Shown: positions 7,791-13,941, numbered from the stretch's first letter. The stretch is DNA of 16,575 bases from an uncultured Lachnospiraceae bacterium (GCA_910577785.1 CAJTNT010000066.1:1-16575); one strand, 5' to 3'. A program made the numbers and translations. The notes: generated by a model from the letters alone, not told the origin.

Positions 7791-8032
7791 TGTATGTTAC
7801 CTCCTTGAATTTTACGATGCTACTCTGATATCCAGACGCCGTCCGAAATACCGGCGCGCCCCTGCGGCTGCATGGACATGCCTGCAATGCCCCTTCCCCG
7901 CCGGCGGCCTGCCTGCAGGGCATAGGGAGAAATCCATCCGGGCTATCGGTTTTGCACCATTTACATTTTTCCTTGTACTTCAAAGCAAAAACGCTTCGCC
8001 GGGGCTTGGCTTACATTTCTCGCTCGCCATAC
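7791..8032 (-). promoter_or_regulatory. long GC-rich 5' leader of rplM
   Basis: About 240 nt separate the promoter (-10 at 8039) from the rplM start with no credible gene. The middle (about 7845-7925) is strongly GC-rich and self-complementary, with CCCTGC/GCAGGG arms, GCCGCCGGCGG and GGCGCGCC blocks, so it should fold into stable stems. Ribosomal-protein autoregulatory leaders are known upstream of rplM in Firmicutes, but I cannot match this one to the described consensus. Confidence 0.5.
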
Positions 8033-8038
8033 TTTTCC

Positions 8039-8067
8039 ATTCTATTATAAGAACTTTTGCATGTCAA
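8039..8067 (-). promoter_or_regulatory. rplM-rpsI promoter
   Basis: Minus strand TTGACA (8062-8067), 17-bp spacer, TAGAAT (8039-8044). It is the last recognisable chromosomal signal before the mobile element. Confidence 0.8.
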
Positions 8068-8136
8068 CATCTAATTTGATATTTTTGTTTCACTATCTTT
8101 TGTCAATAGTTTTGCGACAAGTTTTTGAAAAAAATT
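8068..8136. other. chromosome/element junction zone
   Basis: AT-rich stretch between the rplM -35 box and the transposase stop. It holds a small inverted repeat TTGTC-N11-GACAA (8100-8120) and an A/T tract. The element end should lie here because the transposase is not ribosomal-operon context, but I cannot fix the base. No match to the inverse complement of this stretch is visible in the 500 bp upstream of the transposase, as a simple insertion sequence would need. Confidence 0.45.
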
Positions 8137-9177
8137 TTATGCCAATTTCTGTAACTCTTCCTCGAATAGTTCCGCTGATGTTCTGTAATCAAAGATTCCC
8201 CTTGGATAATCGTTAATCCATTTTTCTATATACTCTATCTCTGCGTCCTGCCTGCCGTCAAAATCTTCCCCTTTTGGTATGTGTCTGCGGATAAGCCTAT
8301 TGTTATTCTCATTACTCCCGCGCTCCCAACTGCTATAAGGGTGGCAATAGAAAACAAAGGTACGCTTTTCCTCTCCAAACACGGATTTTTCCATACCCTC
8401 ATAATCTGCAAACTCCACCCCGTTATCTACCGTAATGCTGCGGAATACCTTACTAAACATATCCCCCCATTTCCTTTCTAGCCGGTCCAACGCTTCCACT
8501 ACGGACGCTGCCGTTTGGTCTTTCAGCTTTATAATGATTTCATCACGGGTCTTTCTCTCTGTCAGCACAAGCATACATGATTTCGTAACCCCACGTTGCC
8601 CTTTTACTGTATCCATTTCCCAATGACCGAATACCTCCCTGTCCTTTACCTCTTCGGGTCTGTTTTCTATGCTTTCCCCTGCACTTGCCCTTTTCTGTAC
8701 CTTTACCTTTTTATTATGCTTTTTCTTTTTACTCTTAATAGGTAGGTCTTTGTTTGTCAGTTTCAAGAAAATTCCATTGTCTATATATCTGTAAAGCGTC
8801 CGCAAGCTGATAGAGGTTTTAAACTGTTTTTCTCCTTTGGCAATCTCCGCTAACGCTGCTTCCGGGCTGTACTTATCATTTACTATTTTATCCTCTATGC
8901 ACTCCGCCAATTCCCTGTCATTCCCTATTTTTAATGCCCTGCCTTTTCCCTCTTGGGCGTAGTCGTGTGCTTTCTGCCCCAAATCGCTACTATACCTTTC
9001 CTCTTCCGTATAATCAGAATTGCGGTGCATATATTTACCCTTGTCGTATTCCCGGTATATCGTGCTTCTGTGGAAATGTAACTGCTTTGCTACCTCCGCT
9101 TTGGAATGTCCTGCATTTAATAAGGCTTCCATTTTGATACGGTCGTTATGGCTCATTTGTTTAAATATCTTTCCCAT
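8137..9177 (-). CDS. IS30-family DDE transposase
   Basis: A 346-aa transposase. The N-terminus has the IS30 helix-turn-helix (SHNDRIKMEALLNAGHSKAEVA, then RSTIYREYDKG, about residues 9-47). The catalytic core shows FGHWEMDTVKG (D189), SITVDNGVEFAD (D251) and PYSSWERGSNENNNRLIRR (E290), the complete DDE set. Full length and intact, so probably active. ATG follows GGAGG at 7 nt. It is the outermost gene at the chromosome junction and is read toward the chromosome. It may be a simple IS, or the element's own recombinase. Confidence 0.95.
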   Translation of the reverse strand: MGKIFKQMSHNDRIKMEALLNAGHSKAEVAKQLHFHRSTIYREYDKGKYMHRNSDYTEEERYSSDLGQKAHDYAQEGKGRALKIGNDRELAECIEDKIVNDKYSPEAALAEIAKGEKQFKTSISLRTLYRYIDNGIFLKLTNKDLPIKSKKKKHNKKVKVQKRASAGESIENRPEEVKDREVFGHWEMDTVKGQRGVTKSCMLVLTERKTRDEIIIKLKDQTAASVVEALDRLERKWGDMFSKVFRSITVDNGVEFADYEGMEKSVFGEEKRTFVFYCHPYSSWERGSNENNNRLIRRHIPKGEDFDGRQDAEIEYIEKWINDYPRGIFDYRTSAELFEEELQKLA

Positions 9178-9196
9178 GCTCTACCTCCAAATATAA

Positions 9197-9228
9197 GGGG
9201 CAGCGGGTGTATTTGTTCCTGCTGCCCC
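9197..9228. other. G/C-rich hairpin just upstream of the transposase start
   Basis: GGGGCAGCGGG and CCTGCTGCCCC form an 11-bp stem with one G-T pair and a 10-nt loop, ending 8-10 nt before the transposase GGAGG site. On the minus strand there is no T-run after it. It may block read-through translation or transcription into the transposase, as hairpins near transposase starts often do. The surrounding 9178-9427 holds no convincing gene. Confidence 0.6.
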
Positions 9229-9306
9229 CTTTGGATTCCGCCTTACTGCCTTTCCCATAGTGAAATAGAGCATAAGTTTAACCCATGCTGCCAATCCCTC
9301 CGGCTT

Positions 9307-9328
9307 TTTGTGTCCGAATCGGTCTATT
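9307..9328. repeat. 22-bp direct repeat, copy 1
   Basis: Identical to 10988-11009; the core is GTGTCCGAATCGGTCTATT preceded by TTT. The core carries a small symmetric CCGA-A-TCGG. Flanks of the two copies are unrelated. This copy lies in the gap between the 53-aa gene and the transposase. Confidence 0.85.
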
Positions 9329-9371
9329 GTATCTTGATTTTTCCCTGTTCTCCTGCTATTATTTCTATAAA

Positions 9372-9416
9372 CACTAGGGGCGGTTAGCAGGAATGTTAAG
9401 AAGTCCGCCCCCTGTG
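9372..9416 (-). terminator. terminator-like hairpin after the 53-aa gene
   Basis: GGGGCGG (9377-9383) and CCGCCCC (9405-9411) pair across a 21-nt loop, with CAC/GTG extending the outer stem. It begins 11 nt after the stop of the 53-aa gene. The following minus-strand sequence (AGTGTTTATAG) is only weakly T-rich. Confidence 0.5.
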
Positions 9417-9427
9417 TGAATCCCTAT

Positions 9428-9589
9428 TTAATCTTCAATATCCTTTTGGGTATCCTCGATTAAATCATTTATGAGCCTTTCGGCTTCCTCCGTGTTCTTT
9501 TCCTTAATCGCCTTTTGCAGGTCTTTAAGGTCCCTCATTAAACGTCTTAGGTAACTTTTGAATACTGCCATTTCTTCGGTGTTCTCCAT
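9428..9589 (-). CDS. 53-aa coiled-coil-like protein, function unknown
   Basis: A short gene with start ATG at 9589 and an AAAGGAG site 9 nt upstream. The product is highly charged and helical, with LRRLMRDLKDLQKAIKEKN and EEAERLINDLIED, and ends in acidic residues; heptad-like leucines suggest a helical hairpin. It has its own consensus promoter whose spacer is the 16-bp palindrome found three more times upstream, so it belongs to the same regulon as the ribbon-helix-helix genes. Function is not evident. Confidence 0.75.
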   Translation of the reverse strand: MENTEEMAVFKSYLRRLMRDLKDLQKAIKEKNTEEAERLINDLIEDTQKDIED

Positions 9590-9629
9590 TTCTTTAACTC
9601 CTTTCCTGCTATCTCCTTGCTACAATTAT

Positions 9630-9658
9630 ATTATATACTTATATAAGTATACTGTCAA
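9630..9658 (-). promoter_or_regulatory. operator-containing promoter of the 53-aa gene
   Basis: Minus strand TTGACA (9653-9658), 17-bp spacer, TATAAT (9630-9635), both perfect. The palindrome ATACTTATATAAGTAT (9635-9650, 18 bp with its symmetric flanks) fills the spacer. A protein bound there would exclude RNA polymerase, so this is a repressible promoter. Confidence 0.88.
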
Positions 9659-9699
9659 GGGTTTTTATGGATTTTGTGTTACAAATTCCTGAATATGTG

Positions 9700-9873
9700 C
9701 TACAAAACTTTTTCTTTATTCTTGGCGTATTCCTCAACGATTTTCTGTAACTTGTCCGTGAAATTCTTTCCCGGACTTGCTTCTATGATTCTGAATATCT
9801 CCGGCTTGAATCTTACCGTTTTATGGATATTGCAATCATCATTAGTATATACGCCGTCCTTATAAGCGTACAC
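9700..9873 (-). CDS. small ribbon-helix-helix-like protein
   Basis: A 57-aa protein with a GTG start at 9873, placed one base after the stop of the upstream gene and after a GAGGG site that lies inside that gene's end. It reads DDCNIHKTVRFKPEIFRIIEA, a beta-strand then helix, then NFTDKLQKIVEEYAKN, the layout of ribbon-helix-helix (Arc/CopG-type) DNA-binding proteins. Coupled to 9875-10087, probably one operon, and a candidate binder of the nearby palindromes. It could instead act as an antitoxin-like protein, but no toxin is next to it. Confidence 0.75.
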   Translation of the reverse strand: MYAYKDGVYTNDDCNIHKTVRFKPEIFRIIEASPGKNFTDKLQKIVEEYAKNKEKVL

Positions 9874-9874
9874 C

Positions 9875-10087
9875 CTAACCCTCGCCCCTTTCCCTTTTTA
9901 TTTTTTCCTCAACTGCTGCAACTATCATCTGATTCCGGCTCTTGTACCCTAATTCCTTGGCTATCTCCGTCCACTCTTCCGCCCTGCCTTTCGGTATGGA
10001 AGTAAGTAGAAAAGAATCGTAGTTATTCTTATTCCATTTATTTTTTGCCCTAGTCGCAGGCGTTCCGCCTGCCTTTTCCTCTGCCAT
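9875..10087 (-). CDS. Arc-like ribbon-helix-helix protein, probable repressor
   Basis: A 70-aa protein. After a basic N-terminal tail (ATRAKNKWNKNN) it shows YDSFLLTSIPKG, a candidate DNA-contacting strand, then AEEWTEIAKELGYKSRNQMI and VAAVEEKIKRE, two helices with the SRNQ turn seen in RHH proteins. The start has AGGAGG at 9 nt. It is transcribed away from a 200-bp region with three palindromic sites, the usual place for autoregulation. Confidence 0.8.
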   Translation of the reverse strand: MAEEKAGGTPATRAKNKWNKNNYDSFLLTSIPKGRAEEWTEIAKELGYKSRNQMIVAAVEEKIKRERGEG

Positions 10088-10152
10088 TACGCAATACCTC
10101 CTGTCCGCTCCTACCGTTTATAGTTTCCTGCTGAAATTGTACCATACTTTTT

Positions 10153-10168
10153 ATACTTATACAAGTAT
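10153..10168. promoter_or_regulatory. palindromic operator, copy with one mismatch
   Basis: ATACTTATACAAGTAT, one base off perfect symmetry. It lies 66 bp before the RHH operon start and overlaps TATAAG/TATAAA sequences on the minus strand that could serve as that operon's -10 region. Confidence 0.75.
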
Positions 10169-10191
10169 ATAAAATGCACAAGATTTCCTTT

Positions 10192-10207
10192 ATACTTATA
10201 TAAGTAT
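10192..10207. promoter_or_regulatory. palindromic operator, perfect copy
   Basis: ATACTTATATAAGTAT, perfectly symmetric, 39 bp from the left copy and 43 bp from the right copy, about four helical turns each, which would place bound dimers on the same DNA face. It is between the two divergent transcription units. Confidence 0.85.
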
Positions 10208-10226
10208 TTTGTGAACATTTCCGGGA

Positions 10227-10255
10227 TTGCAAATATACTTATATAAGTATATAAT
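10227..10255 (+). promoter_or_regulatory. operator-containing promoter of the ArdC-like gene
   Basis: Plus strand TTGCAA (10227-10232), 17-bp spacer, TATAAT (10250-10255). A 20-bp perfect palindrome (10233-10252) covers the whole spacer. The architecture is the same as at 9630-9658 but on the opposite strand, so both promoters should be controlled by the same protein. Confidence 0.85.
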
Positions 10256-10300
10256 GTACTCATAAGGAACGGAAAATAAAGTACATGGAGGACTAAGGAA

Positions 10301-10606
10301 ATGACAAATACAGATATTATTATCAGTGAAGCGGTGGCAAACGGATTATACACAATGGAACAAATCGAAAATATACTTTCAAGCGGTCACATGATACCGC
10401 TGCACACATTCCAAGCATGGAAAAGTTACGGATACTCTGTTAAGAAAGGGGAACACGCCCGGATTACTACAAGGCTTTGGAGATTCACGAACAAGGCAAA
10501 GAAAAATGAGGACGTAGACGAAAACACGGACGGAACGGACAACAACCATTACTACCTTGCAAAGGCATTTCTTTTTACCGCCGACCAAGTAGAGAAATTG
10601 AAATAA
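10301..10606 (+). CDS. ArdC-like N-terminal domain protein
   Basis: A 101-aa protein, the only plus-strand gene in the element. The segment HTFQAWKSYGYSVKKGEHARITTRLWRF and the later YYLAKAFLFTADQVEKLK match the style of the ArdC N-terminal single-stranded-DNA-binding domain (fold with a VxKGEK motif and an F/N-ADQ end). The ArdC peptidase domain is missing, so it is a stand-alone domain. ArdC proteins protect incoming DNA from restriction, and that is a plausible role here, but this is inferred from similarity by eye. GGAGG lies 12 nt upstream of ATG. Expression should be high when the palindrome-binding protein is absent. Confidence 0.65.
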   Translation: MTNTDIIISEAVANGLYTMEQIENILSSGHMIPLHTFQAWKSYGYSVKKGEHARITTRLWRFTNKAKKNEDVDENTDGTDNNHYYLAKAFLFTADQVEKLK

Positions 10607-10613
10607 AAAACAA

Positions 10614-10645
10614 CCCCCAAGGCATAGAGCCAAGGGGGCGTTTTT
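10614..10645. terminator. bidirectional terminator between convergent genes
   Basis: CCCCC and GGGGG, with an inner GGC/GCC pair and symmetric AA mismatches, form a hairpin followed by TTTTT on the plus strand; the minus strand has TTGTTTTTTATTT after the other arm. It separates the plus-strand ArdC-like gene from the minus-strand holin gene, whose stop is at 10660. Confidence 0.85.
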
Positions 10646-10659
10646 CTTCCTGCGGTATC

Positions 10660-10968
10660 TTATTTTATAAACCTGTCCTTTAATTCCTTGAACGTATCCC
10701 AACCGTACATTGAGATATACGCCACTACAAACGCTGCGAATACCGCAAGTGCCACATAATACCATAAAAGCGGTATGCCTGCGTAGGCAACATAGATTAA
10801 CAACGCTGCCACGGTCACGATTAAGGAAATGAGGATAACAAACGCCTTTGTCGGCACTTTCTTAATCCCCGGTAAGTCCTTTAACAGTTCCGTAATGAGG
10901 GATACGGCAAACGCCAACGCCCCCAAGATACCGATAATCAAAACTGAATTTTCCGCTAAAATCTTCAT
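10660..10968 (-). CDS. phage holin-like membrane protein
   Basis: A 102-aa protein with three hydrophobic segments (about residues 8-28, 43-61 and 67-86) and a short basic C-terminus KELKDRF, the layout of class I phage holins. Holins form pores in the inner membrane and let endolysin out. The conserved-looking tail MYGWDTFKEL is common in clostridial prophage holins as I remember them. It follows the lysozyme-like hydrolase gene by 36 nt with a GGAGG site and closes the lysis module. Confidence 0.8.
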   Translation of the reverse strand: MKILAENSVLIIGILGALAFAVSLITELLKDLPGIKKVPTKAFVILISLIVTVAALLIYVAYAGIPLLWYYVALAVFAAFVVAYISMYGWDTFKELKDRFIK

Positions 10969-10987
10969 ATTTTTTCTATCCTCCGTC

Positions 10988-11009
10988 TTTGTGTCCGAAT
11001 CGGTCTATT
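10988..11009. repeat. 22-bp direct repeat, copy 2
   Basis: Identical to 9307-9328. This copy overlaps the stop codon of the lysozyme-like gene (11005-11007) and lies 20-40 nt upstream of the holin start. Confidence 0.85.
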
Positions 11010-12144
11010 TTACATCCGCCTTGTCAACCCAACCGTAAACGCCTTTTCCGTCCTGCGATATGCAATGATACGGGTGTGTGCCTTTGGCATTTACGGCGGT
11101 CACTCTGCAAACGCTTGTTACTTCCCTATGTACGGCTGCCTGTGCTGCCGTAGAGGACTTATAGACCGGTCCCCCTGTGAATGTTACCGTATCGCCCTTT
11201 GAAGCGCTTTTAGGGGCGTTCCCTGCGGTCGTGGATACCTCTTTTACAGATTCCGCATTGACCCAACCGTAAACGCCTTTTCCGTCCTGCGATATGCAAT
11301 GATACGGGTGTGTGCCTTTGAGGTTTACCGCCGTTACCTTGCAGACGCTTACAACGTCCTTTTCCTTGGCTGTCTGTGCTGCCGTAGAGGACACATACAC
11401 GCCACCGCCCGTAAACGTCACTGTATCGCCTTTCTGCAATGCCCCTACGGCGTTCTGTGTGCCGTTTCCTGCGGGTTTTTGCTTGTCAGCGTCCTTTTTA
11501 TCGTCTGCCTTTTTTAAATCGCTTAAATTGGACGCTTTGACGGCTTCGTATACCTTGCCCCTACGGCTTGCATACTGCCCCATTACGCTATCTTTTAGGG
11601 CGTAGGCGTGTATTTCTTCAAGTCCTACCTTTTCCGCCCCTCCAAGGTCATTTCCTGCGGTCGTGGCTATCCGTTTGCTTGCACCGCTTCCCCCTTGGTT
11701 CTCCAAGTCCGCATAATAGGCAAGTGCCTTTAAAGACGTAACGCCGACCTTAACGCCGTTTTTGACATAAGCCGTAATATCAGCGTCCGCCAAATCGTCC
11801 TGTATTTCCTTTCCCTGCGGTGTGGCAAGCAATACAGAAATTGCCTTTGCTTCCGCTTCGGTGGCTTCCCTCTCTTTTTTATCCCATGCTTTCGGGCTGC
11901 TTCCGGCAATCTCGTTATAGAGGGATTCCCCCAATATCTCCTTTGCCTGGTCCCGGTCCTTATTTACAACCGCCTGCAACAAGGGCAACGCACGGCCCCA
12001 ATATGCGTTCCATTGGCATTTCCCTATGCTCATGCCGTGGCTATTGTCGTTTCGGTTTACGCTGCCGTAATTGCCCTCCTGTGCGTAGATGATACCGCTT
12101 GCTACTTTTACCACTTTTTTAATCTGTGCTGCCGTAACTGCCAT
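11005..12144 (-). CDS. putative phage peptidoglycan hydrolase with two C-terminal repeats
   Basis: A 379-aa protein. The first 210 residues contain YAQEGNYGSVNRNDNSHG and MSIGKCQWNAYWG, then LAYYADLENQGGSG, a lysozyme- or chitosanase-like pattern in which the N-terminal Glu would be the catalytic acid; this family assignment is by pattern only. A linker (residues about 213-237) leads to two 64-residue repeats (238-301 and 316-379) of SH3-like character (GDTVTFTGG...YGWV), a likely cell-wall-binding module. No signal peptide, so export needs a holin. It lies 10 nt after the amidase and has a perfect AGGAGG. Confidence 0.75.
   Translation of the reverse strand: MAVTAAQIKKVVKVASGIIYAQEGNYGSVNRNDNSHGMSIGKCQWNAYWGRALPLLQAVVNKDRDQAKEILGESLYNEIAGSSPKAWDKKEREATEAEAKAISVLLATPQGKEIQDDLADADITAYVKNGVKVGVTSLKALAYYADLENQGGSGASKRIATTAGNDLGGAEKVGLEEIHAYALKDSVMGQYASRRGKVYEAVKASNLSDLKKADDKKDADKQKPAGNGTQNAVGALQKGDTVTFTGGGVYVSSTAAQTAKEKDVVSVCKVTAVNLKGTHPYHCISQDGKGVYGWVNAESVKEVSTTAGNAPKSASKGDTVTFTGGPVYKSSTAAQAAVHREVTSVCRVTAVNAKGTHPYHCISQDGKGVYGWVDKADVK
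11008..11199 (-). repeat. 64-codon cell-wall-binding repeat, copy A
   Basis: Last repeat of the hydrolase at 11005-12144. Its 3' half encodes GTHPYHCISQDGKGVYGWV, which is identical in all four copies, and the DNA of this stretch is near-identical too. Confidence 0.9.
11242..11433 (-). repeat. 64-codon cell-wall-binding repeat, copy B
   Basis: First repeat of the hydrolase. Its 5' part diverges most (VYVSSTAAQTAKEKD), while the 3' half matches the others. Confidence 0.9.
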
Positions 12145-12154
12145 TGTATACCTC

Positions 12155-13222
12155 CTATTTCTTTACGCTTGTCTTGTCAACCCAACCGTAAACGCCTTTT
12201 CCGTCCTGCGATATGCAATGATACGGGTGTGTACCCTTTTCATTGATTGCCGTTACCTCACAACGGCTTGATACGCTTTTGGTTGTGGCTTCCTGTGCTG
12301 CCGTAGAGGACTTGTAGACCGGTCCCCCTGTGAATGTTACCGTATCCCCTTTGGAAACGCTTTTAGGGGCGTTTCCTGCGGTCGTGGATACCTCTTTTAC
12401 AGATTCCGCATTGACCCAACCGTAAACGCCTTTTCCGTCCTGCGATATGCAATGATACGGGTGTGTTCCTTTGAGGTTTACCGCCGTCACTTCACACTTG
12501 CTTGTTACGCCTTTGTTTACGGTCGCCTGTGCTGCCGTAGAGGACTTATAGACCGGTCCCCCTGTGAATGTTACCGTATCCCCTTTGGAAACGCTTTTAG
12601 GGGCGTTTCCTGCGGTCGTGTCTGTGGTCTGTGCCGTTCCGCCTACCTGGGTGTTTCCACCCATAGCTTTCTTAATATCCCTGCGGAATTGTGCCATAGT
12701 CAAGCCGTGCTTATTCCAAATATGCTCTACGTCGCCGTGGTTGCTTGCAATCCCTCTTTTGTGGCCCTCGGAATGGGAAATAATAACGCCGTCCTTTTCC
12801 GGGTCAAGGCTGTACTGTTTGCAGAGGTAAGCAAAAAGCTCTACCGCCGTCCTGTACGTCTTGGCTACAAAATCCTTGGTCGCTGCCGGGTTCAAATCCT
12901 TAAAGCTGCTTCCGCTCGTGTACTGAATCGTGTCCGGCTCTGTCATTTCTACGCCGATATGGGTATTGTTTCCGCTTCCGTTGCTTCCGCTTCCGCAATG
13001 CCACCCCCTGCGATTCCACGGCAACAACTGTAATACCGTTCCGTCCGCCTGCAATACTGCGTGTACGCATACATTGGCGTTTGCGTTATTCCAGTTATTC
13101 GCAAATACGGACGCTCTCGGCTGCGGACAACCCACGGAATGAATCATAAGGCCCTTTACCGTGATTGTCCGTCCGCAAGTGTAACACGGATTCTTGGTTG
13201 CAATGTTCTGCTTAATGTTCAT
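12155..13222 (-). CDS. N-acetylmuramoyl-L-alanine amidase (endolysin) with two C-terminal repeats
   Basis: A 355-aa amidase that cuts the MurNAc-L-Ala bond of peptidoglycan. The Amidase_2 (T7-lysozyme/PGRP-like) domain spans about residues 1-190: MIHSVGCPQP with zinc ligand candidate H28, CVHAVLQADGTVLQLLPWNRRGWHCG, THIGVEMTEP (E92) and IISHSEGHKRGIASNHGDVEHIW (H162, D164). Residues 213-276 and 291-355 are two repeats of the same SH3-like module as in the neighbouring hydrolase. It has a strong AGGAGGG site and no signal peptide. With the second hydrolase it forms a two-enzyme lysis set that shares a binding domain. Confidence 0.9.
   Translation of the reverse strand: MNIKQNIATKNPCYTCGRTITVKGLMIHSVGCPQPRASVFANNWNNANANVCVHAVLQADGTVLQLLPWNRRGWHCGSGSNGSGNNTHIGVEMTEPDTIQYTSGSSFKDLNPAATKDFVAKTYRTAVELFAYLCKQYSLDPEKDGVIISHSEGHKRGIASNHGDVEHIWNKHGLTMAQFRRDIKKAMGGNTQVGGTAQTTDTTAGNAPKSVSKGDTVTFTGGPVYKSSTAAQATVNKGVTSKCEVTAVNLKGTHPYHCISQDGKGVYGWVNAESVKEVSTTAGNAPKSVSKGDTVTFTGGPVYKSSTAAQEATTKSVSSRCEVTAINEKGTHPYHCISQDGKGVYGWVDKTSVKK
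12158..12352 (-). repeat. cell-wall-binding repeat, copy C
   Basis: Last repeat of the amidase (65 codons). It matches copy A for long stretches of DNA. Confidence 0.9.
12395..12586 (-). repeat. cell-wall-binding repeat, copy D
   Basis: First repeat of the amidase. The linker that follows (EVSTTAGNAPKSVS) is almost the same as the linker between copies B and A, so repeat plus linker were duplicated together. Confidence 0.9.
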
Positions 13223-13234
13223 GGTGTTACCCTC

Positions 13235-13609
13235 CTATAATGTGATATTGTTTAAATCAACGGAAATATCCTTTGTTTCCTCCGGGTATCCCTGCTTGAT
13301 TTTAATAATGTTTTCTGCCTTGGCTTTCCAACAATACAAGGCAATTACCGTAGTTGTCGGGGTTGCTATGTATGTGGCAAGTACCCCGAATTGTGAGTAG
13401 TCTATAAGTGTCACTCTGATACCGATATACAGGCCCACAAAGTAAGTAAAAAGGACTGCCACCAATACAACCTTTGTAAAGGTCGGCTTCCCTCTTTTCT
13501 TTGCCGATTCCCTTTTGAAAAGCTGTTTTCTGTTGACAATCCTAAATAACAGGTAAAATATAAGGAATCCAAGGACAACGCCAAGGATTCCGCATAAAAT
13601 ATATTTCAT
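13235..13609 (-). CDS. small phage membrane protein, function unknown
   Basis: A 124-aa protein with an N-terminal hydrophobic segment (ILCGILGVVLGFLIFYLLF), a basic loop, two further hydrophobic segments (VVLVAVLFTYFVGLYIGI and LATYIATPTTTVIALYCW) and a polar C-terminus. It starts after AGGAGGG and lies between the small holin-like gene and the amidase, so a role in lysis (spanin- or antiholin-like) is possible but not shown. I recognise no family. Confidence 0.65.
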   Translation of the reverse strand: MKYILCGILGVVLGFLIFYLLFRIVNRKQLFKRESAKKRGKPTFTKVVLVAVLFTYFVGLYIGIRVTLIDYSQFGVLATYIATPTTTVIALYCWKAKAENIIKIKQGYPEETKDISVDLNNITL

Positions 13610-13624
13610 TCAGTTTTTGCCCTC

Positions 13625-13936
13625 CTAATCCTCCTGCCCGTGTGCCTTTTGGTTTATGTGCTTCTCCACTTTCCCGATTGCTTCGGTCACGGGGCCGTTG
13701 CACCCCTGCTCTTTCAGACCCTTTAAGCAGGCAAGCACGGCATAGGTAAGCAGGCACATTTCATCATTTAGCTGTTTCAAATTTTCTTTGTCCCGCTTCC
13801 TCAATTCCTCTATGTCCTTTGTCTGCTTATCCTGCTGCTGAAACCACTTGACAACCTTATATGCAACGGTCCCGATTGTGATTAAAGCACCCAATACGCC
13901 CGCAACGGTAATTATTGTTGATGAATCAATATACAT
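13625..13936 (-). CDS. holin/XhlA-like small membrane protein
   Basis: A 103-aa protein with an N-terminal transmembrane segment (STIITVAGVLGALITIGTVAY), then a charged coiled-coil (QQQDKQTKDIEELRKRDKENL) and a conserved-looking end LACLKGLKEQGCNGPVTEA. This layout is usual for small phage membrane proteins beside endolysins, sometimes mislabelled as transporter permeases. ATG 13936 is chosen because AAAGGAG lies 9 nt upstream; a longer frame from 13969 would overlap the RT gene. It starts 5 nt after the RT stop. Confidence 0.7.
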   Translation of the reverse strand: MYIDSSTIITVAGVLGALITIGTVAYKVVKWFQQQDKQTKDIEELRKRDKENLKQLNDEMCLLTYAVLACLKGLKEQGCNGPVTEAIGKVEKHINQKAHGQED

Positions 13937-13941
13937 TTTGG

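Noticed and set aside
7696..7983. Minus-strand ORF across the rplM leader and start
   Set aside because: Overlaps rplM in another frame and has no site; the region reads better as a structured leader.
9190..9290. Short minus-strand frame ending in TAG at the transposase ribosome-binding site
   Set aside because: About 30 codons across a hairpin with no convincing start site. A leader peptide is possible, but nothing supports it.
10111..10353. 80-aa minus-strand ORF across the palindromes
   Set aside because: Hydrophobic text is produced by AT-rich operator DNA; there is no ribosome-binding site and it overlaps the promoter and start of the plus-strand gene.
11008..12586. CRISPR-like regularly spaced repeats
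   Set aside because: The repeats are about 190 bp, in frame and protein-coding, so they are duplicated domains rather than a CRISPR array.
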